From contig JAKLHH010000672.1 of assembly GCA_022710245.1 (NCBI GenBank), positions 1 to 5,124 of the forward strand: 5,124 nucleotides of DNA, written 5' to 3'. Made by a program: the position numbers and the translations under genes. Each line of letters opens with the position of its first letter. The stretch's first letter is position 1. Of this stretch, positions 1 through 5,124 are shown in pieces. This DNA comes from Myxococcota bacterium (lineage in GTDB: Bacteria > Myxococcota > Polyangia > GCA-2747355 > JAKLHH01). The notes under the pieces are model-generated. The model made no database searches. It worked only from the letters and a program-made list of their open reading frames with translations, and was not told the origin of the DNA.

Positions 1-238
1 TGGGCGCATCGGCCTTGGGTGCATCCACGTGCGATGCATCGGCCTTCTTGGCTGCGTCGACCTGCGCCCCTTCGACCGAGAGGGCGTCGCGAACGTTCGC
101 CAGCCCCTCCACCCTCGAGTCGCGGCTCGGGGCGTCGAGCGCCGCCTCCGAGCTCGGCGGGTTGAAGCCGACGAGCCAGTGACAGCCCGGCGTGAGCAGC
201 ACCAGGGCGACGAGACCGAACCGAGCTCCGCGCGACAT
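1..238 (-). CDS. Probable outer-envelope lipoprotein with Asp-Ala-rich linker (5' part only; gene runs off the left edge)
   Basis: The frame is open from the ATG at 238 to the window edge (79 codons); an in-frame TGA at 274-272 and no other ATG/GTG/TTG between fix the start. The N-terminus has a short charged region (MSRGAR), a hydrophobic stretch at residues 7-16 and Cys19 in the context LLTPGC. This resembles a lipobox, but with Pro at -2 and Leu at -4, so it is not textbook. Residues 30-79 are a hydrophilic, Asp/Ala/Ser-rich linker ending in an LDA...RDA...VDA series and then a five-residue repeat (KADAS, HVDAP, KADAP). Such DA-rich linkers behind a lipidated Cys are familiar in exported myxobacterial proteins (family knowledge). 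The functional domain would lie beyond the window, so no specific role can be given. No Shine-Dalgarno sequence is visible before the ATG. It is divergent from the propeller gene. Confidence 0.68.
   Translation of the reverse strand, partial: MSRGARFGLVALVLLTPGCHWLVGFNPPSSEAALDAPSRDSRVEGLANVRDALSVEGAQVDAAKKADASHVDAPKADAP
6..40. repeat. 15-nt-period GCATC repeat encoding the Asp-Ala pentad linker
   Basis: GCATC occurs at 6-10, 21-25 and 36-40, exactly 15 nt apart. Two of the copies sit in an 11-nt identical string, GCATCGGCCTT, at 6-16 and 36-46. On the minus strand these are the GATGC of Asp-Ala codons in a five-residue linker repeat of the lipoprotein. The repeat may continue beyond the left edge. 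It is best read as a coding tandem repeat, not as a CRISPR or a regulatory array. Confidence 0.6.
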
Positions 239-245
239 CAGATCG

Positions 246-275
246 ATCGTCGGCCCGCCGTGGTCAGGCTGTCAA
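246..275 (-). promoter_or_regulatory. Candidate leftward promoter with a consensus -35 box
   Basis: On the minus strand a perfect TTGACA (275-270) is followed after 18 nt by GACGAT (251-246), which matches TATAAT at three of six positions. If used, transcription would begin at about 240-238, practically on the lipoprotein ATG. That would fit the missing Shine-Dalgarno sequence and suggest a leaderless or near-leaderless transcript. The -10 match is poor, so this is only a candidate. Confidence 0.3.
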
Positions 276-289
276 GTCGGTCCACCGAC
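276..289. promoter_or_regulatory. Perfect 6-bp inverted repeat next to the leftward -35 box (possible operator)
   Basis: GTCGGT (276-281) and ACCGAC (284-289) are exact reverse complements separated by CC. The palindrome directly abuts the leftward TTGACA box at 275-270, a typical place for a dimeric regulator. It is too short, and lacks a T tract, to be a terminator. Binding is an inference from position and symmetry only. Confidence 0.3.
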
Positions 290-304
290 GGAGCCCGCCC
301 CACA

Positions 305-330
305 ACAACTCGCGACAACTTCTTACAACG
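305..330. promoter_or_regulatory. Three ACAAC(T/G) direct repeats at exact 10-bp spacing (possible regulator binding array)
   Basis: ACAACT at 305-310, ACAACT at 315-320 and ACAACG at 325-330 lie one helical turn apart, so all three copies face the same side of the DNA. Direct repeats at 10-11 bp are typical sites for tandemly bound response regulators of the OmpR/PhoB type (family knowledge). The array is about 87 nt before the propeller ATG and about 30 bp upstream of the leftward -35 box, so it could serve either direction. No regulator gene is in the window. Confidence 0.35.
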
Positions 331-416
331 TAGTTCAGCGCGGTGACGACTAATACATCGCCGCTGCTAACCTCTCCCCTGGGCTGAGCGCGCTGCCCAC
401 GCTCACACGAGGGACC

Positions 417-2534
417 ATGAACGCGACCACCCGTCTGTGGAGCCGCCGGCTCCTCTGCTGCGCCCTCCTCTGCGCCTGCGCGCTGCTCCTCGGCGGCCGC
501 CGGCGCGGGGCCCTCCGCTCGCTGCCGCTCCGCCTCGAGGAATTTGCCCTTCATCGCGGAGCGTCCGCAGGACGCGAGCAGGGCAGATTCGCCCTTCATC
601 GCGGAGCCTCCGCAGGAGGCGAGCTCTCGCCGCCAGCGCCGGTGAGCCGTCGCGTGCTCGCGGCGCGGCCAGCGGAGGCCCGCCTCTCGGCGGTGCACCA
701 CGGCCGCCCTCACCCGGCCCGCGCCGCGCTGCAGGTCGGCGGCGAGACGTGGCTCGCCACGCCCGCGGGCGTGCTCCGCTTCGACGGCCGCCTCTGGGCC
801 ACGCCCGGAGCCGCGCGCCCGCTCGCGCGCGTCGACGTGGCGAGCGGCCTGCCGGCGCTGGCGGTGAACGACCTGCGCGCGGACGGGGCCGACGTGCTCG
901 TGGCCACGGACAGCGGGCTCGCGCGGGTCGACCGCGCCGGGCGGGTGCGCCGGACGCGCCTCGCCGGCGTGCGCGTGACCGCGCTGGCCGAGGGGCTGAT
1001 CGGGACCTGGGACGGGCTCTATCGAGGGCGCGAGCTCACGCGGGTCCCTGGCACCGCCCGCCTGCCGGTCACCGCGCTCCGTCGCTGCGGGACCACCACG
1101 CTCGTCGCCACCCACGATCGCGGGCTCCTCGTCCTCGACGGCGACCGCCTGACGCCGGTCAGCGGCGCGCCAGCGTCGCGCTTCTCGGCGCTCGCCTGCA
1201 GGGGCGGTCTCGCGCCCGAGCTGCTGGCGGTGGGCAGCGCCGGGCTCTTCCGGCTGCGCGGCGGGCAGGCCGCGCCGGTGCTCGCGAGCCCGCGCCACCT
1301 CACCACCGTCCTCGCCGGCGGCGGCCGCGTCGTGCTCGGCGGCTTCGACGACGGGCTCCTCGAGCTCGAGGGCGACCGCGTGCGGCCCCTCGGGCTCGCC
1401 GGCCGCGTCTCGCTGCTCCACCGCGCGCCGGACGGCGGCCTCCTCGTCGGCGCCGCGAGCGGCCTCTTCGTGCTGCGCGGCGGACGGCCGACGCGGGTGC
1501 CCCTCGACGGACCACCCGCGGGCCCCATCACCGCGCTCGCCGTCGGCCAGAGCAGCGCCGGCAGCGCGACGGTCTGGGCCGGCGGCTTCGACTCGGGGCT
1601 CGGCCGCCTGGCGGCGGGCGCCTGGAGCGAGGTGCCGGTCTTCGACCGCCGCCTGACCGCGCTGGCGCTCGACGCGGCCGGCCGCCTCTGGGTCGGCACC
1701 GCCGGCGGGCTCGGGCTCCTCGAGGGCGGGCGCGTGGTGCGCGTCCGCGACGAGCGCGGCTGGCTGGCGCGTCACGTGAGCACGCTCCGCACGCGCGGCG
1801 ACCGCGACCCCACCGTCTGGGTCGGCGTGCACCCGGGCCTGGTCGCCATCGACACCTCGCAGTTCAGGGGCTCCGCGATGAAGGGCACCTTCGCCATGCA
1901 GCACCTCGGCGCGCGCGGGCGCGAGGCCGACGCGGGGCTCGTCGGCCCCACCCTCTACGGGCTCGCCTGGTCCGGGGCCGGGCTGTGGCTGGGCAGCGAC
2001 GACGGGCTCGGCCGGCTGACCCGCGCGGGGGCGAGCGCGCTCACCGACCTCGGCGGCGTCCTCCCCGACAACTGGATCAACGACGTGCGCGCGCTCGGCG
2101 ACGAGGTGGTCGTCCTCACGCTGCGCTCGGGCCTGCTGCGCCTCACCCCGGCCGGGAGCGAGGTGCTCGCCAGCGGCCTGATGACCAGCCCGGGCGTGCT
2201 CGTCCTCACGCCACGGCAGATCCTCTTCGGCACCAACGCGGCGGGCCTCGCCGTGCTGGAGCGCCCTCGGAGCGGCGCCCCGCACGTCGGGCGGTGGCGG
2301 GGAGCTGCCGCGACCAGCCAGCCGCTCGCGGCGCCCCTCGCGGCTGGCGGCGGCGGCGTCCGCACCTTCGGCTCGCGCCAGGGCCTGCCCTCGACGATGG
2401 TCACCGCGCTCGCCTACGAGCCGGCGGCCGATCGCCTCTGGATCGGCGGAGACGCGGGCGTCACTCGCCTCGACCACCTGTCGACTCTGTCCGTCCCTGA
2501 CCAGTACTCGCAACGAGAGGAGGTGTCCCCTTGA
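417..2534 (+). CDS. Exported tandem beta-propeller protein (two-component-regulator-propeller-like repeats, about 14 blades)
   Basis: This 705-aa protein starts at the ATG at 417, preceded by GAGGGA (409-414); an in-frame stop at 351-353 limits upstream extension. Residues 6-11 are basic and 12-27 hydrophobic, giving a signal peptide or membrane anchor; Cys21 (LLCAC) could be lipidated. After a low-complexity region come 14 blade-like motifs of the form LW[VI]GTxxGLxxL. They begin near residues 111, 160, 194, 228, 269, 305, 342, 386, 424, 467, 523, 564, 602 and 674. The last unit, RQGLPSTMVTALAY then RLWIGGDAGVTRLD, is a classic regulator-propeller blade. Fourteen blades fit two seven-bladed propellers, as in the sensor half of hybrid two-component systems. 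No Y_Y_Y, kinase or DNA-binding domain follows, so it is probably a free-standing ligand- or protein-binding scaffold outside the cytoplasm. Residues 42-69 and 485-490 are encoded by a palindromic DNA repeat. Its stop overlaps the next start. The ligand is unknown. Confidence 0.85.
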   Translation: MNATTRLWSRRLLCCALLCACALLLGGRRRGALRSLPLRLEEFALHRGASAGREQGRFALHRGASAGGELSPPAPVSRRVLAARPAEARLSAVHHGRPHPARAALQVGGETWLATPAGVLRFDGRLWATPGAARPLARVDVASGLPALAVNDLRADGADVLVATDSGLARVDRAGRVRRTRLAGVRVTALAEGLIGTWDGLYRGRELTRVPGTARLPVTALRRCGTTTLVATHDRGLLVLDGDRLTPVSGAPASRFSALACRGGLAPELLAVGSAGLFRLRGGQAAPVLASPRHLTTVLAGGGRVVLGGFDDGLLELEGDRVRPLGLAGRVSLLHRAPDGGLLVGAASGLFVLRGGRPTRVPLDGPPAGPITALAVGQSSAGSATVWAGGFDSGLGRLAAGAWSEVPVFDRRLTALALDAAGRLWVGTAGGLGLLEGGRVVRVRDERGWLARHVSTLRTRGDRDPTVWVGVHPGLVAIDTSQFRGSAMKGTFAMQHLGARGREADAGLVGPTLYGLAWSGAGLWLGSDDGLGRLTRAGASALTDLGGVLPDNWINDVRALGDEVVVLTLRSGLLRLTPAGSEVLASGLMTSPGVLVLTPRQILFGTNAAGLAVLERPRSGAPHVGRWRGAAATSQPLAAPLAAGGGGVRTFGSRQGLPSTMVTALAYEPAADRLWIGGDAGVTRLDHLSTLSVPDQYSQREEVSP
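542..624. repeat. Tandem in-frame palindromic repeat, two copies of 38 nt at a 45-nt period
   Basis: Copies at 542-579 and 587-624 are identical at 35 of 38 positions. Each contains GCCCTTCATCGCGGAGC followed by a hairpin with a gca loop. The stems are GCGTCC/GGACGC (561-566 with 570-575) in the first copy and GCCTCC/GGAGGC (606-611 with 615-620) in the second. Two of the three differences, 563/573 and 608/618, are opposite each other and restore pairing. Copy 1 has an outer stem, GCCCT (546-550) with AGGGC (580-584); that AGGGC could instead pair with GCCCT of copy 2 (591-595). The period is 15 codons, so the propeller frame is kept and the peptide FALHRGASAG appears twice, just behind the export signal. 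The layout resembles REP-type or Rickettsia-type palindromic elements inside genes. Confidence 0.75.
1869..1886 (-). repeat. Third, inverted and eroded copy of the palindromic repeat
   Basis: The 18 nt at 1869-1886 are the exact reverse complement of 591-608 (copy 2). Beyond the match the hairpin half is degraded, although a GCGAG remnant can be aligned with a 2-nt gap. In this orientation it encodes GSAMKG (propeller residues 485-490). It lies in one of the longest gaps between blade motifs (467 to 523, against about 34-49 for most), as expected of an insertion into a loop. A local hairpin, GAAGG-gca-CCTTC (1880-1892), spans its edge. Confidence 0.65.
2518..2524 (+). promoter_or_regulatory. 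Near-perfect Shine-Dalgarno sequence that fixes the TTG start of the VIT/VWA gene
   Basis: AGGAGGT lies 6 nt before the TTG at 2531, an ideal spacing, and sits inside the last codons of the propeller gene. It is far stronger than the site in front of the propeller gene. It supports TTG as the true start instead of the in-frame ATG at codon 23, which would remove the hydrophobic export segment. Confidence 0.85.
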
Positions 2535-5110
2535 GCTGGAAGCACTACTACCTGGTCCTCGGCCTGGCCGCGCTCGTCAGCGTGACGCTGATCGGCATGC
2601 CGCGCGCGCCCGCGAACCGCTCCGACACCGGCATCTCGGTCTCCGCCGGCAGCTACGGCGCCATGGAGACCCGCGCCGACGACGGCAAGCCGGTCGCCCT
2701 GCCGCTCAGCGCCACCGAGGTGAAGGCCGAGGTGGTCGGGGTGATGTCGGCGGTGACGGTGACGCAGCACTTCTCGAACCCGTTCAAGAAGCCGATCGAG
2801 GCCGTCTACACCTTCCCCCTGCCGCACCACGCCGCCGTGCACGCGATGACCATGCGCCTCGGCCAGCGGGTCGTCCGCGCGGTGATCAAGAAGCGCGCCG
2901 AGGCGCGCGCCGCGTACAAGCGGGCGCGAGAGGAGGGCAAGACGGCGAGCATCCTCGAGCAGGAGCGGCCGAACGTCTTCACCCAGTCGGTGGCGAACAT
3001 CATGCCGGGCGAGAAGATCGACGTGGAGCTCCAGTACGTCGAGGAGCTGCTCCCGCGCGACGGCGAGTACAGCTTCGTCTTCCCCATGGTGGTGGGGCCG
3101 CGCTACGTGAGCGAGGCGGCCGGAAAGGGCAAGAGCGGCACCGGCTGGGCCGAGGACAGCGAGCGGGTGAAGGACGCCTCGCGCATCACCCCGCCGCTGA
3201 TGGAGCCCGGCACCCGCTCGGGCCGCGACATCGCCATCACCCTCGGCCTCCGCGCGGGCGTGCCGCTCGCCGGGCTGCAGGTCGTCACCCACAAGGCGAG
3301 CGTGAGGCGGAGCGGCGCCGACGCGGCGCAGATCGAGCTCGACCACGCCGACCGCATGCCGAACCGCGACTTCGTGGTCCACTACCGCCTCGCTGGCGGT
3401 GCGCCGCAGGCCACCGTGCTGACGAGCCGCGACCACCGCGGCGGGCACCTGCTGCTGATGGTGCAGCCGAAGCGGGGCCCGGCCGCCGCCGACCTGGCGC
3501 CGAAGGAGTACGTCTTCGTCGTCGACAACTCCGGCTCGATGGACGGCGACCCGATCACCCAGGTGAAGACGGCGATGCAGCTCTGCCTCGCCTCCATGCG
3601 CCCGGACGACCGCTTCCAGATCATCCGCTTCGCCTCCAGCGCCGAGCGCTTCGCCACCGCGCCGCTCCCCAACACCGCCGAGACCCAGAAGAAGGCGCTC
3701 GCCTTCGTCGACACCATGGCCGCCGGCGGCGGCACCGAGTTCCTCCCCGCGCTCGAGCTGGCGCTGAAGGCGCCGCGCGACTCGCAGCGCGCGCGCGTCG
3801 TGCTGTTCATGACCGACGGCTACATCGGCTACGAGTCCGAGGTGATGGCCTACGTGCGCGCCAACCGGGGCAGCGCCAGCGTCTTTGCCTTCGGCGTCGG
3901 CTCCTCGGTCAACCGCTACCTGATCGACGGCCTGGCCCGCATCGGCGGCGGCGAGCCCTTCGTCCTCCTCGGGCGCGCGCAGGAGAACACCGAGGTGCAG
4001 CGCTTCTTCCGCACCGTCTCGCGCCCGTCGCTGACGAACCTCAGCGTCGACTGGGGCGGGCTCGACGTCAGCCAGCTGACCCCCGCCCGGCTCCCCGATC
4101 TCTTCGCCGACAAGCCGATCACCGTCGCGGCGCGCTTCGGCAAGGGCGGCCGCGCGGTGGTCACGCTGCGCGGGCTCCTCGCGGGTCAGCCCTGGGAGCA
4201 GAAGCTCCCGGTCACGCTCCCCGAGGCGGCGAGCGCCTCGAGCAGCCCGGCGCTCTCCTACCTCTGGGCGCGGCGCCAGCTCGGCGAGTGGGCCGACCGG
4301 CACGACAGCGAGGCCGAGCTGCGGCCGGCGCTGGAGCGCAACATGACCGCGCTCGCGCTCCGCTACGACCTGATGAGCAAGTTCACCTCCTTCGTCGCCG
4401 TCGACCAGCTGGTGAAGAACCCCGGCGGCCTCGCCGGCACGCACACCGTCCCGAACGAGAGCCCCGAGGGCGTCGGCACCGCCGCGGCGCCGCCGCAGGC
4501 CTACGTGCGCGGCGCGCTCTCCGCCGATCAGGTGATGCCGGGCGACCCCGAGGTGACCATCAGCGCCCCGGCCGGCACGCGCTCGGTGACGCTCCTCTTC
4601 CCCACCGGCGAGGTGAAGCCGTGTGCGCGCGACCGCCTGAGCGGCAAGTGGGTGGCGAGCTTCCTCATCCCCGAGGGGACGCCGGACGGCGTCCATCTGA
4701 TCCGCGTGCTGATCCAGCTCCACTCGGGCCAGCAGCTCGAGCGCGTGCTGCGCTACCAGGTGGACGGCGCCGCGCCGAGCGTGCGCGTGCTGCTGCCGGT
4801 CACCGCCGTCGCCGGCGAGGAGGTCGAGCTGCGGGTGGAGCCGGCGGTCCTCGGCCAGTCGCCGCCGCCTCGCGCCGACGACGTGGGCGACCCGAGCTTC
4901 GCCGCGCGCGTCCGCCAGGACCTGAAGAGCGTGCAGGCGCTCCTGCCCTCGGGGGAGGCGCTCGAGCTCGCGCCGCAGCCGGACGGGTCCTACCTCGGCC
5001 GCTTCACCGCGCCGCCCACGCCGGGGCGCCACCCGGTGGTCGTGCTGGCGCGCGATCAGGCGCGCAACAAGACGCGCGTCGTCTCGTCGCTGGAGGTCGT
5101 GACGCGGTAG
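2531..5110 (+). CDS. Exported VIT and VWA domain protein with beta-rich C-terminal extension
   Basis: This 859-aa protein starts at TTG, chosen because of the ideal Shine-Dalgarno site and because it includes the hydrophobic segment at residues 6-22. An A-P-A (26-28) could be a cleavage site; otherwise the segment is a membrane anchor. Residues about 52-185 form a VIT domain (VTVTQHFSNPFKKPIEAVYT, FPLP, the KKRAEARAAYKRA helix, FTQSVANIMPGEKIDVEL). Residues about 325-495 form a VWA domain with a complete MIDAS: DNSGS (Asp332, Ser334, Ser336), Thr402 in GGGTEF and Asp429 in MTDG. The usual VIT/VWA tail follows at 574-624 (ALSYLWARRQL, then LMSKFTSFVAVD). Residues 650-859 look like one or two beta-sandwich modules and end without LPXTG, a terminal membrane helix or a PEP-CTERM-like signal. 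VIT/VWA proteins of this kind mediate metal-dependent protein binding outside the cytoplasm. The gene overlaps the propeller gene by 4 nt, so the products may act together. No catalytic residues are seen, and the exact role is unknown. Confidence 0.93.
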   Translation: MSWKHYYLVLGLAALVSVTLIGMPRAPANRSDTGISVSAGSYGAMETRADDGKPVALPLSATEVKAEVVGVMSAVTVTQHFSNPFKKPIEAVYTFPLPHHAAVHAMTMRLGQRVVRAVIKKRAEARAAYKRAREEGKTASILEQERPNVFTQSVANIMPGEKIDVELQYVEELLPRDGEYSFVFPMVVGPRYVSEAAGKGKSGTGWAEDSERVKDASRITPPLMEPGTRSGRDIAITLGLRAGVPLAGLQVVTHKASVRRSGADAAQIELDHADRMPNRDFVVHYRLAGGAPQATVLTSRDHRGGHLLLMVQPKRGPAAADLAPKEYVFVVDNSGSMDGDPITQVKTAMQLCLASMRPDDRFQIIRFASSAERFATAPLPNTAETQKKALAFVDTMAAGGGTEFLPALELALKAPRDSQRARVVLFMTDGYIGYESEVMAYVRANRGSASVFAFGVGSSVNRYLIDGLARIGGGEPFVLLGRAQENTEVQRFFRTVSRPSLTNLSVDWGGLDVSQLTPARLPDLFADKPITVAARFGKGGRAVVTLRGLLAGQPWEQKLPVTLPEAASASSSPALSYLWARRQLGEWADRHDSEAELRPALERNMTALALRYDLMSKFTSFVAVDQLVKNPGGLAGTHTVPNESPEGVGTAAAPPQAYVRGALSADQVMPGDPEVTISAPAGTRSVTLLFPTGEVKPCARDRLSGKWVASFLIPEGTPDGVHLIRVLIQLHSGQQLERVLRYQVDGAAPSVRVLLPVTAVAGEEVELRVEPAVLGQSPPPRADDVGDPSFAARVRQDLKSVQALLPSGEALELAPQPDGSYLGRFTAPPTPGRHPVVVLARDQARNKTRVVSSLEVVTR

Positions 5111-5124
5111 CGGATCAGTCAGGC

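Larger units (their letters stand above)
239..416. promoter_or_regulatory. Divergent intergenic region between the lipoprotein and the propeller-VIT/VWA operon
   Basis: This 178-nt gap separates two divergently oriented start codons, so it should hold promoters for both directions. The stretch around 301-370 is visibly richer in A and T than the surrounding genes. It contains the inverted repeat at 276-289, the leftward TTGACA box at 270-275 and the 10-bp-spaced ACAAC repeats at 305-330, each listed separately. Towards the propeller gene I see only a weak -10-like TAATAC at 351-356 with no convincing -35 partner. A GAGGGA at 409-414 is the likely, slightly close, ribosome binding site for the ATG at 417. 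No RNA gene or terminator is apparent. Confidence 0.5.

Noticed and set aside
29..346. A 105-codon plus-strand open frame over the lipoprotein and intergenic region
   Set aside because: It is Arg-rich with no domain, lies opposite a minus-strand frame with a convincing export signal and linker, and crosses the probable promoter region.
381..398. GGGC...GCCC inverted repeat around a palindromic AGCGCGCT before the propeller ATG, considered as a terminator or leader hairpin
   Set aside because: The outer and inner arms are out of register and no T tract follows. In such GC-rich DNA this amount of pairing is common by chance.
542..624. CRISPR array or transposon terminal repeats as an explanation for the tandem repeat
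   Set aside because: There are only two adjacent copies with a 7-nt gap and no spacers. There is no transposase or target duplication, and the repeats remain in frame within one gene.
437..2500. A 687-codon open frame on the plus strand, in another frame of the propeller gene
   Set aside because: It is overwhelmingly Arg/Ala/Pro with no domains, and it is incompatible with the well-formed propeller repeats in the frame starting at 417.
264..2513. A 749-codon open frame on the minus strand, opposite the propeller gene
   Set aside because: It has the same compositional shadow, with no recognisable fold. Its only striking peptide (SAMKG repeated) comes from the palindromic DNA repeat.
2414..5032. 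An 872-codon open frame on the minus strand, opposite the VIT/VWA gene
   Set aside because: Its translation is a low-complexity mix of Arg, Ala, Glu, His and Val without any domain. Long antisense frames are expected where GC-rich codons leave few stops. The plus strand carries clear VIT and VWA motifs.
5111..5124. Terminator or next gene after the VIT/VWA stop codon
   Set aside because: Only 14 nt remain, with no hairpin or start signal, so the downstream end of the operon cannot be judged.

Overview
This window comes from a very GC-rich genome, with strong G/C preference at third codon positions. It looks like accessory cell-envelope territory of a Myxococcota-type (former deltaproteobacterial) bacterium. 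Three things point there: a lipoprotein with an Asp-Ala-rich linker, a stand-alone sensor-type beta-propeller protein, and a VIT/VWA protein. The taxon is an inference from style; no marker gene is present.

Layout: (1) Positions 1-238, minus strand: the 5' end of a probable lipoprotein gene that runs off the left edge. (2) Positions 239-416: a divergent intergenic region, partly A+T-richer. It holds a perfect small inverted repeat, a TTGACA box facing left, and three ACAAC(T/G) direct repeats spaced exactly 10 bp. (3) Positions 417-2534, plus strand: a 705-aa exported protein with about 14 blade-like repeats of the two-component-regulator-propeller type, probably two seven-bladed beta-propellers, without any kinase or DNA-binding domain. 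(4) Positions 2531-5110, plus strand: an 859-aa protein with an N-terminal membrane segment or signal peptide, a VIT domain, a VWA domain with a complete MIDAS metal site, and a long beta-rich C-terminal extension. Its TTG start overlaps the propeller stop codon by 4 nt (TTGA) and has a near-perfect Shine-Dalgarno sequence, so the two genes are very likely translationally coupled. The last 14 nt hold nothing recognisable.

The genes suggest an extracytoplasmic pair. The propeller protein would be a ligand- or protein-binding scaffold, and the VIT/VWA protein a metal-dependent adhesion or complex-assembly factor. Both would act outside the cytoplasmic membrane, but their partner or ligand cannot be read from the sequence.

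The most unusual structure is a short palindromic repeat inside the propeller gene. Two in-frame tandem copies, 38 nt each at a 45-nt period, carry hairpins whose stems differ by one compensatory base-pair change. A third, eroded copy lies in inverted orientation about 1.25 kb downstream, with an 18-nt exact match, at an unusually long inter-blade gap. This looks like a dispersed REP-like element that has entered coding sequence without breaking the frame.
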